A stretch of 64,000 nucleotides of DNA from Brevibacterium sp. S111 (lineage in GTDB: Bacteria > Actinomycetota > Actinomycetes > Actinomycetales > Brevibacteriaceae): assembly GCF_004745075.1 (NCBI RefSeq), contig NZ_RHFH01000002.1:1-64000 (forward strand), in the 5' to 3' direction. The notes under the pieces were generated by a model that saw nothing but the letters and a program-made list of their open reading frames with translations, was not told the DNA's origin and made no database searches. Shown here piece by piece: positions 47,007-55,234 of the stretch. The position numbers and the translations under genes were made by a program. The first letter of the stretch is position 1, and each line of letters starts with the position of its first letter.

Positions 47007-47177
47007 ATGACTGACTCCACCCCCATCGCCCACGTCCCCGACTCCGGTTCGCCGCAGTCACCCGTCGGCGGCGCCTACAAGACCGTCGGCACGGCCCTGA
47101 CCGTCGTCGTGGCCGGCGGCCTCGTCTGGGGCCTGTCCCTGACCGCGATCAAGGCAGTGGCGATCTTCACCGGCTGA
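47007..47177 (+). CDS. MFS transporter small subunit
   Basis: 56 residues from the ATG at 47007, after GGAAGAG. The first 25 residues are polar and Pro-rich. One hydrophobic helix follows (TVGTALTVVVAGGLVWGLSLTAIKAVAIF). Tiny single-helix proteins of this kind are encoded right after OFA-family transporters in other bacteria and are named for that position. It probably associates with the transporter in the membrane; the function is not established. Confidence 0.78.
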   Translation: MTDSTPIAHVPDSGSPQSPVGGAYKTVGTALTVVVAGGLVWGLSLTAIKAVAIFTG

Positions 47178-47237
47178 CCCCTCGCCGAGGCGGCCCTGCG
47201 CAGCCGCGAGAATCCATCGAAAACCCCTTGCCGACCA

Positions 47238-47258
47238 TTAACTTAAGTGCTTAACTTA
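47238..47258. promoter_or_regulatory. TTAACTTA repeats before the MarR gene
   Basis: TTAACTTA occurs at 47238-47245 and 47251-47258, 13 bp apart. TTAAG-TG-CTTAA at 47243-47254 is an inverted repeat within them. The site ends 4 bp before the MarR start, as expected for an autoregulated promoter. Confidence 0.55.
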
Positions 47259-47262
47259 CTTC

Positions 47263-47700
47263 ATGGATCTCGCTCATGAACTTCACGACCTGGTCCGCAC
47301 ACTCGATCGGTGGGCGGAGCAGATGCTCCGTCCCGAGGGGCTGACCTACAACCAGTACGTCGCTCTCGTCATCCTCGGCCAGCACCCGGGCATCACGGGA
47401 CGGACACTGTCGAAGTCTCTCGGCGTCACCGAGGCCGCCGGGTCCGGGATCGTCACAGCGCTGCTGACCGACGGCCTCATCACCGACGGTGCGGCTCCGG
47501 GGTCCGGCAATCGACGGGAACTGCGACTCACCTCGGCGGGCGAGGACAAGCACGCGCACTGCGCACGCCTGCTCGGACACTCCCTCGACGAAAATGCCCG
47601 AGCGATCGGCATCGATCCGAGCTCACTGGCCTCCACGATCCGCGCACTCCACGACGAGGTCCGCAGCATCCGCTCCGACAACCCCATGGACCGCTCATGA
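47263..47700 (+). CDS. MarR-family regulator
   Basis: 145 residues from the ATG at 47263. The winged helix is clear: YVALVILGQHPGITGRTLSKSLGVTEAAGSGIVTALLTDGLI, followed by the wing with NRRELRLTSAG. The last residues are polar. It overlaps the next gene by 4 bp (ATGA), so it is cotranscribed and probably coupled with a DUF998 membrane protein. A short operator-like repeat is immediately upstream. Confidence 0.85.
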   Translation: MDLAHELHDLVRTLDRWAEQMLRPEGLTYNQYVALVILGQHPGITGRTLSKSLGVTEAAGSGIVTALLTDGLITDGAAPGSGNRRELRLTSAGEDKHAHCARLLGHSLDENARAIGIDPSSLASTIRALHDEVRSIRSDNPMDRS

Positions 47701-48305
47701 CCCTCATCCTCGCTGCACTCGCGACCGCCTGCGGACTGGCCCGTCTCGTTCTCTTCCTCGCCCTCCACCTCGTACGGAGCGAGTATTCGATCATCAGCCA
47801 TGCCGTCAGCGACTATGCCGTCGGCAGCACGAGGCGCCTGAGCAGCGCGATGACCTGGGTGACGGTGCCGTTCTGGGGCCTGCTGGCCGCGGCCGTCGCC
47901 ATCGGCATACCGGAATGGCCCGATTCGACGCTCGTGAGCATCGCCCTTGCCGTCCTCGCGCTCATCTTCGCCTTCCTGCCCTTCGTCCCCACCGACCTGG
48001 AAGGTGAGAAGCTGAGCACGACCGGCCGCCTGCACTACCTGATGGCCATCGCCTGGTTCGCCATCAGCTACGCCTGCATGGGCAACTTCGTCAGGCTCTT
48101 CACCGCCGAGGGGCCAGCACCCTTGGCGCAGACCCTGCACGCGGTCTCCTGGATCGCGCTCGTGTCGCTGGTCATCAGCGTCGTCGCGCTCATCATCAGG
48201 CCCCTTCGCGCGAAGGCCTTCGGCATCGCAGAACGTGTCTTCATCCTCTCCGTCAGCCTCTTCTACATCGGCACGGCCCTCGGCATCATCGTCATCGCCG
48301 CCTGA
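47697..48305 (+). CDS. DUF998-like membrane protein
   Basis: 202 residues from the ATG at 47697. Six hydrophobic helices are visible. The loop after the first helix, HLVRSEYSIISHAVSDYAVGSTRRLSS, with its His, Ser and Asp residues, resembles DUF998 proteins. No catalytic function is established for that family. It is coupled to the upstream MarR gene, which may regulate it. Confidence 0.72.
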   Translation: MTLILAALATACGLARLVLFLALHLVRSEYSIISHAVSDYAVGSTRRLSSAMTWVTVPFWGLLAAAVAIGIPEWPDSTLVSIALAVLALIFAFLPFVPTDLEGEKLSTTGRLHYLMAIAWFAISYACMGNFVRLFTAEGPAPLAQTLHAVSWIALVSLVISVVALIIRPLRAKAFGIAERVFILSVSLFYIGTALGIIVIAA

Positions 48306-48439
48306 GCTGGTCTCACCCCTCTCAGCACTCGACTGGCAAAGTCGAAGCTTCGCTCCAGCTGCGCCACAGCCTGGCCACAGCCTCCGGGTACTGAATAGGA
48401 GTCATCGGACACTCCCACTCAGCACAGAAAGGCAGAGCC

Positions 48440-49774
48440 ATGAACGAGTCGAAGCGCACGGGGTCAGCACAGGCACGGACCGGCGCTGGGCACACGGGTG
48501 AGAACACATCCGGCACCGAGACGGCGGCGACAGCCGTCACCCGCTCCCGCCCGCACAGGCATCGATTCGCCCTGGCAGTGACAGGAGCGGCCGCGGCTCT
48601 GGCGCTGAGCATCGGGTCTGCCGCGGGCCTGTCGGCCTCCGCCACGGGACACGCCCGCACGGTCGCGGCCGGGACCACCCAATCAGTCATCCCCTTCACC
48701 GGTCAGCCCACCGACCCCGGCCAGGGCAGCGACGGTTCGACGCAGCAGGACGCCGCACCGGCGAGCGCGGAAGAGTCCTCCGGTGTCGTCCTCATCGACA
48801 CCCAGCTCGGCTACGAGAACGCCGAAGCGGCCGGCACCGGCATCGTGCTGAGCAAGGACGGTCTCATCCTCACGAACAATCACGTCATCGCGGACTCGAC
48901 CAAGATCGCGGTCACCGTGGCCACGACGGGCAAAACCTACGAAGCCAGCGTCGTCGGTTCCGACTCGGCTCATGACGTCGCCGTGCTCAGACTCAAGGAC
49001 GCCACCGACCTCACACCGGCCGCTGTCGACGACGAGACCGTCCAAGTCGGCGACGACATCACCGCCGTCGGCAACTCCGAGGGCGGCGGGCAGCTCCAGG
49101 CAGCCGATGGAACGGTCACCGACCTCGGCGCTTCGGTCACCACGACCGCTCAGGGCACCGAGGATTCGGAGACGCTGGACGGCATGATCCAAGTCCAAGC
49201 CGATATCGTCTCCGGCGATTCGGGCGGAGCCCTGCTCGACGATGAAGGCGAGGTCGTGGGCATGAACACCGCAGCCTCCTCCGGCACCCCGGTGGTCACC
49301 GGCTACGCCATCCCGATCGATTCCGCACTGACGACCGCCGAGTCGATCATCGCCGGTCAGCAGACGAGCACGAACACGCTCGGCTACCCGGCCTTCCTCG
49401 GTATCGGCGTCGGCCGAACCGAACGGTCGGACCAGCAGGACCGATCCGGACAGCCAGCACAGTCCGGCCAGCCCGGGCAGGGCATGCAGTCCGGGCAGAC
49501 CGGGCAGGGCACGCAGTCCGGGCAGACCGGAACCGATGCGGTCGCAGGCGCCGTCGTCGCCGGGGTCTATGAGGACACCCCCGCCGCGAAGGCCGGACTG
49601 ACCGCCGGTGACACGATCACCGCGATCGATTCGACGCAGATCAGCGACGGCACCGCGGCCTCGAGTGCGATCGCCGAGCACAAACCCGGCGACAGAGTGT
49701 CCCTGACCTGGACGGACACCACCGGTCAGAGCCATACCACCGAGGTGACCCTGACCGAAGGTCCCGCGTCCTGA
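48440..49774 (+). CDS. HtrA-like trypsin-family protease with PDZ domain
   Basis: 444 residues. An N-terminal polar segment of about 42 residues precedes one hydrophobic helix (43-67), so it is probably anchored with the protease outside. The catalytic triad is His148 (TNNHVI), Asp179 (HDVAVL) and Ser261 (GDSGGAL). A PDZ domain spans about 325-440 (GVYEDTPAAKAGLTAGDTITAI). A Gln/Gly/Ser repeat (SGQ-P/T-GQG units, about 337-372) is inserted near the start of the PDZ domain, which is unusual. The family degrades or refolds damaged envelope proteins. A strong stem-loop follows. Confidence 0.87.
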   Translation: MNESKRTGSAQARTGAGHTGENTSGTETAATAVTRSRPHRHRFALAVTGAAAALALSIGSAAGLSASATGHARTVAAGTTQSVIPFTGQPTDPGQGSDGSTQQDAAPASAEESSGVVLIDTQLGYENAEAAGTGIVLSKDGLILTNNHVIADSTKIAVTVATTGKTYEASVVGSDSAHDVAVLRLKDATDLTPAAVDDETVQVGDDITAVGNSEGGGQLQAADGTVTDLGASVTTTAQGTEDSETLDGMIQVQADIVSGDSGGALLDDEGEVVGMNTAASSGTPVVTGYAIPIDSALTTAESIIAGQQTSTNTLGYPAFLGIGVGRTERSDQQDRSGQPAQSGQPGQGMQSGQTGQGTQSGQTGTDAVAGAVVAGVYEDTPAAKAGLTAGDTITAIDSTQISDGTAASSAIAEHKPGDRVSLTWTDTTGQSHTTEVTLTEGPAS

Positions 49775-49794
49775 CACCAAGCCGGCCACGCTTC

Positions 49795-49829
49795 GGCCTC
49801 TGCCTGCAGTTCGACCGCAGGCAGAGGCC
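49795..49829 (+). terminator. Terminator after the HtrA-like gene
   Basis: Positions 49795-49807 pair with 49817-49829 (13 bp, GC-rich) around a 9-nt loop, 20 bp past the stop codon. Confidence 0.75.
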
Positions 49830-49884
49830 CGGCCCGTGTGCCCACGATTGCCGTCCCACCCCGGCCGGGACGTAAGATCGGTCC

Positions 49885-50664
49885 ATGCCCGGACACGAAG
49901 ACAGCCCACCCCCGGAGCGACCGCACCGCCCCGGCCAAGCCGCTCGTGCCCGCGATACCGCTGCCCAGCGCACGCGGAACACCCGCTCCCGCCTCGACTG
50001 GCCGACGATCCTGCGCAACATCGCCCTCGGCCTCGCGCTGCTGGCCGGAGTGTGGGCGGTCTTCAATGTCCGCCTGCCCTCCATCGACGTACTCCAGGAA
50101 GACATCCTCGCCGCCGGCTTCTGGGGCTTCGGTGTCTTCATCCTCATCTACATGGCCGTCGCCGCCACCCCGATCCCCGTGACGATCATGGCCACCGCCG
50201 GCGGCCTGATCTTCGGTCTGCCCTTCGGTACCCTGCTGTCGATGATCGGGGTCGTCGCCGGCTGCTGGATCGGATACTGGATCGCCAGGGCACTGGGCCG
50301 GGAGACGGTCATGCGGCTGCTCGGCTCCCACGCCGAGGCCGTCGAGTCCCGCCTCACCGGCGGTGGGTTCTACGCCGTGTGCGCACTGCGGCTCATGCCC
50401 GGCTTCCCCTATTGGCCGGTCAACTACGGCAGCGGGGCGCTGGGCATCGACAACCGCACGTTCCTCACCGCCACCGTCGTCTCCTCCCTGCCCGGCCAGC
50501 TCTCACTCGTGGCGGTCGGCGCCTTCATCGGCGAGCCGAATCTCATCAACGCCGTCGCCGTCGGCGTCTCCTGGGTGCTTGTCATCATCCTGACGATCAT
50601 CACGATGCGTCGGTGGAAGTCCGCCCGCCACGACGATTCGCCTGAGCAGAGCAGCGATCATTGA
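49885..50664 (+). CDS. TVP38/TMEM64 (VTT-domain) membrane protein
   Basis: 259 residues. A polar, Arg/Pro-rich N-terminus of about 38 residues is followed by six hydrophobic segments. The VTT/SNARE-assoc motif is seen as YMAVAATPIPVTIMATAGGLIFGLPFGTLLSMIG, then GRETVMRLLGSH and RLMPGFPYWPVNYGSG. Bacterial members of the DedA/TVP38 group act in membrane lipid traffic or ion homeostasis. No operon partner is adjacent. Confidence 0.84.
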   Translation: MPGHEDSPPPERPHRPGQAARARDTAAQRTRNTRSRLDWPTILRNIALGLALLAGVWAVFNVRLPSIDVLQEDILAAGFWGFGVFILIYMAVAATPIPVTIMATAGGLIFGLPFGTLLSMIGVVAGCWIGYWIARALGRETVMRLLGSHAEAVESRLTGGGFYAVCALRLMPGFPYWPVNYGSGALGIDNRTFLTATVVSSLPGQLSLVAVGAFIGEPNLINAVAVGVSWVLVIILTIITMRRWKSARHDDSPEQSSDH

Positions 50665-50783
50665 CTTCGCCCCGGTGATCGGCGCACGCTGAGACGGTGC
50701 AGCATCGCCCCTCCCCGGACATCCGGTGAGCCATCCTCCCTCCCGACGTGGGCTACGCGACGCCGCGCAGAGAGGACGACGCG

Positions 50784-51380
50784 ATGACCGCCACCTACAC
50801 CTGGGATCTCTTCACCACCGTCGACGGCTTCGGCTCTTTCACACCGGAGGGCGATTGGGGCGGCTACTGGGGCAAGCAGGGACCGGAGTTCCTCGCCCGC
50901 CGTGCCGCCCAGTACGGTCAGGAGCAGCGGCTGGTCATCGGGGCACGCACCTTCTGCATGTTCGAGAAGTTCCTCGCCCACCTCACCCCCGCATCCGAGG
51001 CGGAGGACCCGATCAACACCCGGATGAAGCACCTGCCCACGACCGTCATCTCCACGAGCCTGAGCCCGGGCGTCGACTGGCCCGATGCGACGGTCGAGAC
51101 CGGCGCCCCCGCCGAGGTGGTCGCCCGGTTGAAGCGGGAATCGACGATCCCCCTACGCTCCCATGGCAGTCCCACACTCAACCGCGCACTCCTGGCCGCC
51201 GGTCTCATCGACCGCATCCAGGTGACGATGTTCCCCGTGATCAGCGGCCGCACCGGGGCCGTGCCGATGTTCGCGGGCGCACCCGATCTCGACCTCGAGC
51301 TGCTCGAGACGGTGACGCTGGACGACGGCATCGCCGAAGTGAATTACCGGCCAACGCTCCACGACGGCCGGCACAGCTGA
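50784..51380 (+). CDS. RibD C-terminal / dihydrofolate-reductase-like protein
   Basis: 198 residues from the ATG at 50784, preceded by GAGAGGA; a longer opening from 50748 lacks a site. It starts with TATYTWDLFTTVDGFGSF, has VIGARTFCMFEKFL, and retains a degenerate nucleotide-binding region (RSHGSPTLNRALLAAGLID). PVISGRTG is the later strand and turn. Fourth member of the family in the window, and the one whose glycine loop departs most from the usual GGG pattern. Convergent with the paaG-like gene, which ends 4 bp away. Confidence 0.78.
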   Translation: MTATYTWDLFTTVDGFGSFTPEGDWGGYWGKQGPEFLARRAAQYGQEQRLVIGARTFCMFEKFLAHLTPASEAEDPINTRMKHLPTTVISTSLSPGVDWPDATVETGAPAEVVARLKRESTIPLRSHGSPTLNRALLAAGLIDRIQVTMFPVISGRTGAVPMFAGAPDLDLELLETVTLDDGIAEVNYRPTLHDGRHS

Positions 51381-51384
51381 GACC

Positions 51385-52161
51385 TCATTCGAAGTTCGGA
51401 GCCCGACGTTCCTGGAAGGCCCGGAACCCCTCGACGTAGTCCGGCGTCTGCCGGGCCGACTCCTGGAGGACGGCCTCCTCGGCGAGCAGATCGGCCATGC
51501 TCGGACGTTCGTCGGCGATCTTCTGCACGAACCCCTTCTCCATGGCGAAGGCCTCAGCCGGACCGGACACGATCTTCTCGAGCTTCGCTTCGACGAATTC
51601 GCTCAGGTCCGCGGCTGGGACCGCGCGGGAGACGATCCCGGCGACGGCCGCCTCGGCGCCGGTCATGAAGTCACCGGTGACGATGAGGTCCATGGTCCGG
51701 TGGTAGCCGACCCGATCGAGGAACACGTGATGGGCACCGGAATCGAGCATCGCACCGATCGCGGCGAACGGGGACCCGAACTTCGCGTCATCGGCGGCGA
51801 AGATGATGTCCGCGGCCGCCGCGACACCGAAGCCCAGCCCGAGAGCGGCCCCTTGGACCTGGGCGATGACGGGGATCGGCAGCGCCCTGATCGCCTGGAA
51901 GACGGGGGCGAAGGACTCGGCGAGGAACGCGTGTGCGTCATCGGTCTCGGCGTCGACGCCGCTGATATCGCGACCGGAGCAGAAGACCTTGCCCTCCCCG
52001 CGGATGAGGAGCACGCGCACACTGGGCACCGCCTCGGCGACCTTGGCCACGGCTGCCGCAAGGTCGCGGAGGTTGTCCGCATCGAGAGCGTTGCGGGAGG
52101 CGGGCCCGTCGAGGATGATCTCGGCGATGCGGCCGCGGTTCTTCAGCTGGATCTCGGTCAT
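51385..52161 (-). CDS. paaG: Ring 1,2-epoxyphenylacetyl-CoA isomerase (PaaG-like)
   Basis: 258 residues of the crotonase family. The oxyanion-hole segments are CSGRDISG near 60-67 and QGAALGLGFGVAAAADI near 104-120. The catalytic aspartate is in AMLDSGAHH, in the position of PaaG Asp in the PDxGG motif, while the hydratase glutamates are not conserved. It would convert the ring epoxide of phenylacetyl-CoA to the oxepin. It is the last gene of the minus-strand paa run, 78 bp after paaH. Another crotonase-family isomerase function is possible. Confidence 0.8.
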   Translation of the reverse strand: MTEIQLKNRGRIAEIILDGPASRNALDADNLRDLAAAVAKVAEAVPSVRVLLIRGEGKVFCSGRDISGVDAETDDAHAFLAESFAPVFQAIRALPIPVIAQVQGAALGLGFGVAAAADIIFAADDAKFGSPFAAIGAMLDSGAHHVFLDRVGYHRTMDLIVTGDFMTGAEAAVAGIVSRAVPAADLSEFVEAKLEKIVSGPAEAFAMEKGFVQKIADERPSMADLLAEEAVLQESARQTPDYVEGFRAFQERRAPNFE

Positions 52162-52239
52162 GGATGCTCCTTTGCGTGTCCTAACAGTGGTGCCGGCGCC
52201 CGTGGCGGGACTCCGGAGTGCGCCCGTGAGCGCGGGGTG

Positions 52240-53124
52240 TCACCAGGCGTAGAAGCCCTGCCCGGATTTCCGGCCGAGTTCGCCGGCCGCGACCTTGTCC
52301 TTCAGGATCTGCGGAGGGGCGAAACGCTCACCGACCTCGGCGGCGAGGTGTTCGGCGATGCCCAGGCGCACATCGAGTCCGACGATGTCCGTGGTCTTCA
52401 GCGGCCCGGCCGGATGCCGGTAGCCCAGCGTCATGGCACGGTCGATGTCCGCAGGCTCGGCGACGCCTTCTTCGACCATCCGCATCGCTTCGAGGGCGAG
52501 TGCCACGCCGAGGCGGGAGGACGCGAATCCGGGTGAGTCCTTGACCGTGATCGCCGTCTTCGACAGTCCCGCGATCCATCCCTTGGCGACTTCGACGAGG
52601 CCGGGGTCGGTGTGGGTGCCGACGACGACCTCGACGAGTTCGGAGACGGGAACCGGGTTGAAGAAGTGGAGGCCGATGAGCGCCTGGGGGCGCGGCAGGG
52701 CGGCGGCGAGTTCGTCGATGGACAGCGCCGAGGTGTTCGTGCCGATGCTTGCCGCTGGTGCGTGCTTCGCGATGGCCGCGAGGATCTCCTGTTTGAGTTC
52801 GAGGACCTCGGGTACGGCTTCGACGACGAGGAGCGCTTGGTCGAGCATGGTCGGGTCGCGGACGACTTCGACGGTGCCGGGGACGTCGATGCCCTTGGAC
52901 TTCGACTTCTCGACCGAGGCCTCGATGCGTTCCCGTGCGGCTGCGACGGTGTCTTCGGTGTTCTCGATGACGATGACCCGGGCGCCGGCGGTGGCGAAGG
53001 CGTGGGCGATGCCCGCTCCCATCCGGCCGCCGCCGTAGACTCCGACGGCTTCGGGCACGCGCGCGGCAGGGGTGCCGGCGGCCGCAGCATCTGCGGCCGG
53101 GGTGTCGGGGGTGGACTCGCTCAT
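52240..53124 (-). CDS. paaH: 3-hydroxyacyl-CoA dehydrogenase (PaaH-like)
   Basis: 294 residues. The Rossmann loop GVYGGGRMGAGIAHAFATAGARV is near 28-50, SALSID and GLHFFNPVPV carry catalytic-region residues including the conserved histidine, and the C-terminal half has SRLGVALALEAM, then YRHPAGPLKTTDIVGLDV. It oxidises 3-hydroxyacyl-CoA with NAD; in the paa pathway the substrate is 3-hydroxyadipyl-CoA. It overlaps paaF by 4 bp. A 25-residue Ala/Pro-rich N-terminus precedes the fold. A general 3-hydroxybutyryl-CoA dehydrogenase role cannot be excluded. Confidence 0.85.
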   Translation of the reverse strand: MSESTPDTPAADAAAAGTPAARVPEAVGVYGGGRMGAGIAHAFATAGARVIVIENTEDTVAAARERIEASVEKSKSKGIDVPGTVEVVRDPTMLDQALLVVEAVPEVLELKQEILAAIAKHAPAASIGTNTSALSIDELAAALPRPQALIGLHFFNPVPVSELVEVVVGTHTDPGLVEVAKGWIAGLSKTAITVKDSPGFASSRLGVALALEAMRMVEEGVAEPADIDRAMTLGYRHPAGPLKTTDIVGLDVRLGIAEHLAAEVGERFAPPQILKDKVAAGELGRKSGQGFYAW

Positions 53125-53987
53125 TCGCTCTCGCCTTCCTGCTGTGTCTGCGCACCGGTCTCGGCCTGGGCGGCCCGTTCGGCGGCCTTCTTCGCCCTCT
53201 TCGCCTCGCGCTTGGACAGGAACGCATCCATGCGGGCGAACTTCTCTTGCGATTCGAACAGCACGGCCTGGGCCAGATTATCAATGAGCGGGTGGGCTTC
53301 ACGAGGAGCGTGGAAGGCGGATTTGCTCAACCGGACTGCCAAGGGCGCGAAGCTTGCGATCCGATCGGCCAGCGCCTGGCCGGCGAGTTCGAGATCCTCG
53401 GGGTCGACGACGTCGTTGAGAAGTCCGATCGCCTTGGCCTCATCGGCCTGGAGGGTGCGACCGGCGAGCAGGATCTCCTTGGCCCGGGGTTCGCCGACGA
53501 GTTCGCGCAGACGCCAGGCGGCTCCGGCGGCGGCGAGGATGCCGAGTCCGGTCTCCGGGTTGCCGATCTTCGTCGACGGTGTCCCGATGCGGAAGTCTGC
53601 GGCGAAGGCGAGTTCGGCACCGCCGCCGAGGGCGAATCCCTCGACGAGTGCGATCACGGGCATCGGCAGCTGTTGGATGCGGGTGAAGATCTTCGAGTTG
53701 ATGCCGGCCAGGGCATCGTCGCGGCGGCGGTTGCGCAGCTGGGCGATATCGGCGCCGGCGGCGAAGACCCCGGAGGTGCCGGTGAGGATCGCGACCTTCG
53801 GTTCGGCTTCGAGCTCGGCGCACACGGAGTGGAGGGCGTCGACCATCGCCTGATCGATGGCATTGCGCACCTGAGGCCGGTTGAGCCGGATGATCGTGCG
53901 GTCGGGATGGCGTTCGACGAGCAGCGGGGAGGCCGATCCGTTCGTGCCGGCGCCCGCTCCGTTCGCTGCGTCGCCGCCCGTACTCAT
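53121..53987 (-). CDS. paaF: Enoyl-CoA hydratase (PaaF-like)
   Basis: 288 residues from the ATG at 53987, which overlaps the thiolase stop by 4 bp. Crotonase signatures are FAAGADIAQL near 75-84, EGFALGGGAELAFAADFRIG near 115-134 with a catalytic glutamate, and NPETGLGILAAAGAAWRL with the second glutamate. It hydrates 2,3-didehydroadipyl-CoA to 3-hydroxyadipyl-CoA. The last 30 residues form a Lys/Ala/Gln/Glu-rich tail not seen in most homologues. The next gene, paaH, overlaps its end. Confidence 0.83.
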   Translation of the reverse strand: MSTGGDAANGAGAGTNGSASPLLVERHPDRTIIRLNRPQVRNAIDQAMVDALHSVCAELEAEPKVAILTGTSGVFAAGADIAQLRNRRRDDALAGINSKIFTRIQQLPMPVIALVEGFALGGGAELAFAADFRIGTPSTKIGNPETGLGILAAAGAAWRLRELVGEPRAKEILLAGRTLQADEAKAIGLLNDVVDPEDLELAGQALADRIASFAPLAVRLSKSAFHAPREAHPLIDNLAQAVLFESQEKFARMDAFLSKREAKRAKKAAERAAQAETGAQTQQEGESE

Positions 53988-55150
53988 GCGCGCTCCAGCA
54001 GCAGGGCCGAACCCTGGCCGACGCCCACGCACATCGTCGCCAGCCCCTTCTTCGCCCCGGCCTGTTCGAGCCGGTTGAGCAGGGTCACGGTGATGCGGGT
54101 GCCCGAGCAGCCGAGCGGGTGGCCGAGTGCGATCGCTCCGCCGAAGCCGTTGACGGTGGCCGGGTCGAGTCCGAGATCTCCCATGCACGCCAGCGACTGC
54201 GAGGCGAAGGCTTCATTGAGTTCGACGGCTTCGAGTTCGCCGACCTTCCATCCGGTGCGTTCGAGCACCTTCCGGGTTGCCGGTACGGGACCGACGCCCA
54301 TGATCTCCGGGGACACTCCGGCGTTCGCACCGGCGACGACGCGGGCGCGGGGGTTGAGGCCGTGCCTGTTCGCATAGTCCTCGCTGACGAGCACGACCAC
54401 GGCGGCACCGTCGTTGAGCGAGGAGGAGTTGCCGGCGGTGATGAGCCCGCCTGGGCCGTGGATGGGCCGCAGCCTGCCGAGCTTGTCCACGGTCGTATCC
54501 GCACGCGGTCCCTCATCGGCGGTGACCTCGCCGATGGGCAGGATCTCCGGATCGAAGCTGCCTGCGGCGGCAGCGGCCAGCGCCTTCTGGTGCGAGTCAA
54601 AGGCGAATTCGTCGAGGGCCTCGCGGGTCAGCTTCCACTTCTCGGCGACGCGTTCGGCCGTCTGCGGCATCGACAGGGTCGTGTCCTCGTCGAAGGCGGG
54701 GTTCGTGAACCGCCATCCGATCGAGGTGTCCCAGGTCCGGCCGGGCTTCGACCAGGCCCGGCTGGGCTTCTCGCTCACCCACGGGGCGCGGGTCATCGAT
54801 TCGACGCCTCCGGCCACGACCACCTCGGCGTCTCCGGCGGCGATCATCGCACGAGCGGTGGTGATCGCGGTCATTCCCGAAGCGCACAGGCGATTGACGG
54901 TGAAGCCGGGCACGGACTCGGGCAGGCCGGCCAGGAGCACGGCCATGCGGGCGATGTTCCGGTTGTCCTCACCGGCCTGATTCGCCGAGCCGAGGATGAC
55001 CTCGTCGATGTCGGCCGGGTCGATTCCCGTCCGGTCGATGACGGTCCTCATCGTCGTGGCGACGAGGTCGTCGGGGCGCTGATCGGCCAGGACACCTCCG
55101 TAGCGGCCGATGGGGGTGCGCAGTCCGTCCAGAATGAATGCCTCAGGCAT
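53984..55150 (-). CDS. paaJ: 3-oxoadipyl-CoA/3-oxo-5,6-dehydrosuberyl-CoA thiolase
   Basis: 388 residues of the classical thiolase family. The acyl-binding cysteine is Cys89 in NRLCASGMTAI, the histidine pair lies in NEAFASQSLA and GHPLGCSGTRI, and the second cysteine is in GVGQGSALL-preceding MCVG. PaaJ/PcaF enzymes cleave 3-oxoadipyl-CoA to succinyl-CoA and acetyl-CoA, and in the phenylacetate pathway also the dehydrosuberyl intermediate. It lies 84 bp after paaE, and its end overlaps paaF. Confidence 0.87.
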   Translation of the reverse strand: MPEAFILDGLRTPIGRYGGVLADQRPDDLVATTMRTVIDRTGIDPADIDEVILGSANQAGEDNRNIARMAVLLAGLPESVPGFTVNRLCASGMTAITTARAMIAAGDAEVVVAGGVESMTRAPWVSEKPSRAWSKPGRTWDTSIGWRFTNPAFDEDTTLSMPQTAERVAEKWKLTREALDEFAFDSHQKALAAAAAGSFDPEILPIGEVTADEGPRADTTVDKLGRLRPIHGPGGLITAGNSSSLNDGAAVVVLVSEDYANRHGLNPRARVVAGANAGVSPEIMGVGPVPATRKVLERTGWKVGELEAVELNEAFASQSLACMGDLGLDPATVNGFGGAIALGHPLGCSGTRITVTLLNRLEQAGAKKGLATMCVGVGQGSALLLERA

Positions 55151-55234
55151 GGGTCTCCTCGTTGACAGGGGTGACGATCAGGTGGGTGACGGTCGAGTCC
55201 GGGGTGGGCGCGGGACGCGACCGTTCAGGGTCGT

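Noticed and set aside
45522..47033. A 503-residue minus-strand frame over the OFA transporter
   Set aside because: It is a shadow of a transporter with clear helices and motifs.
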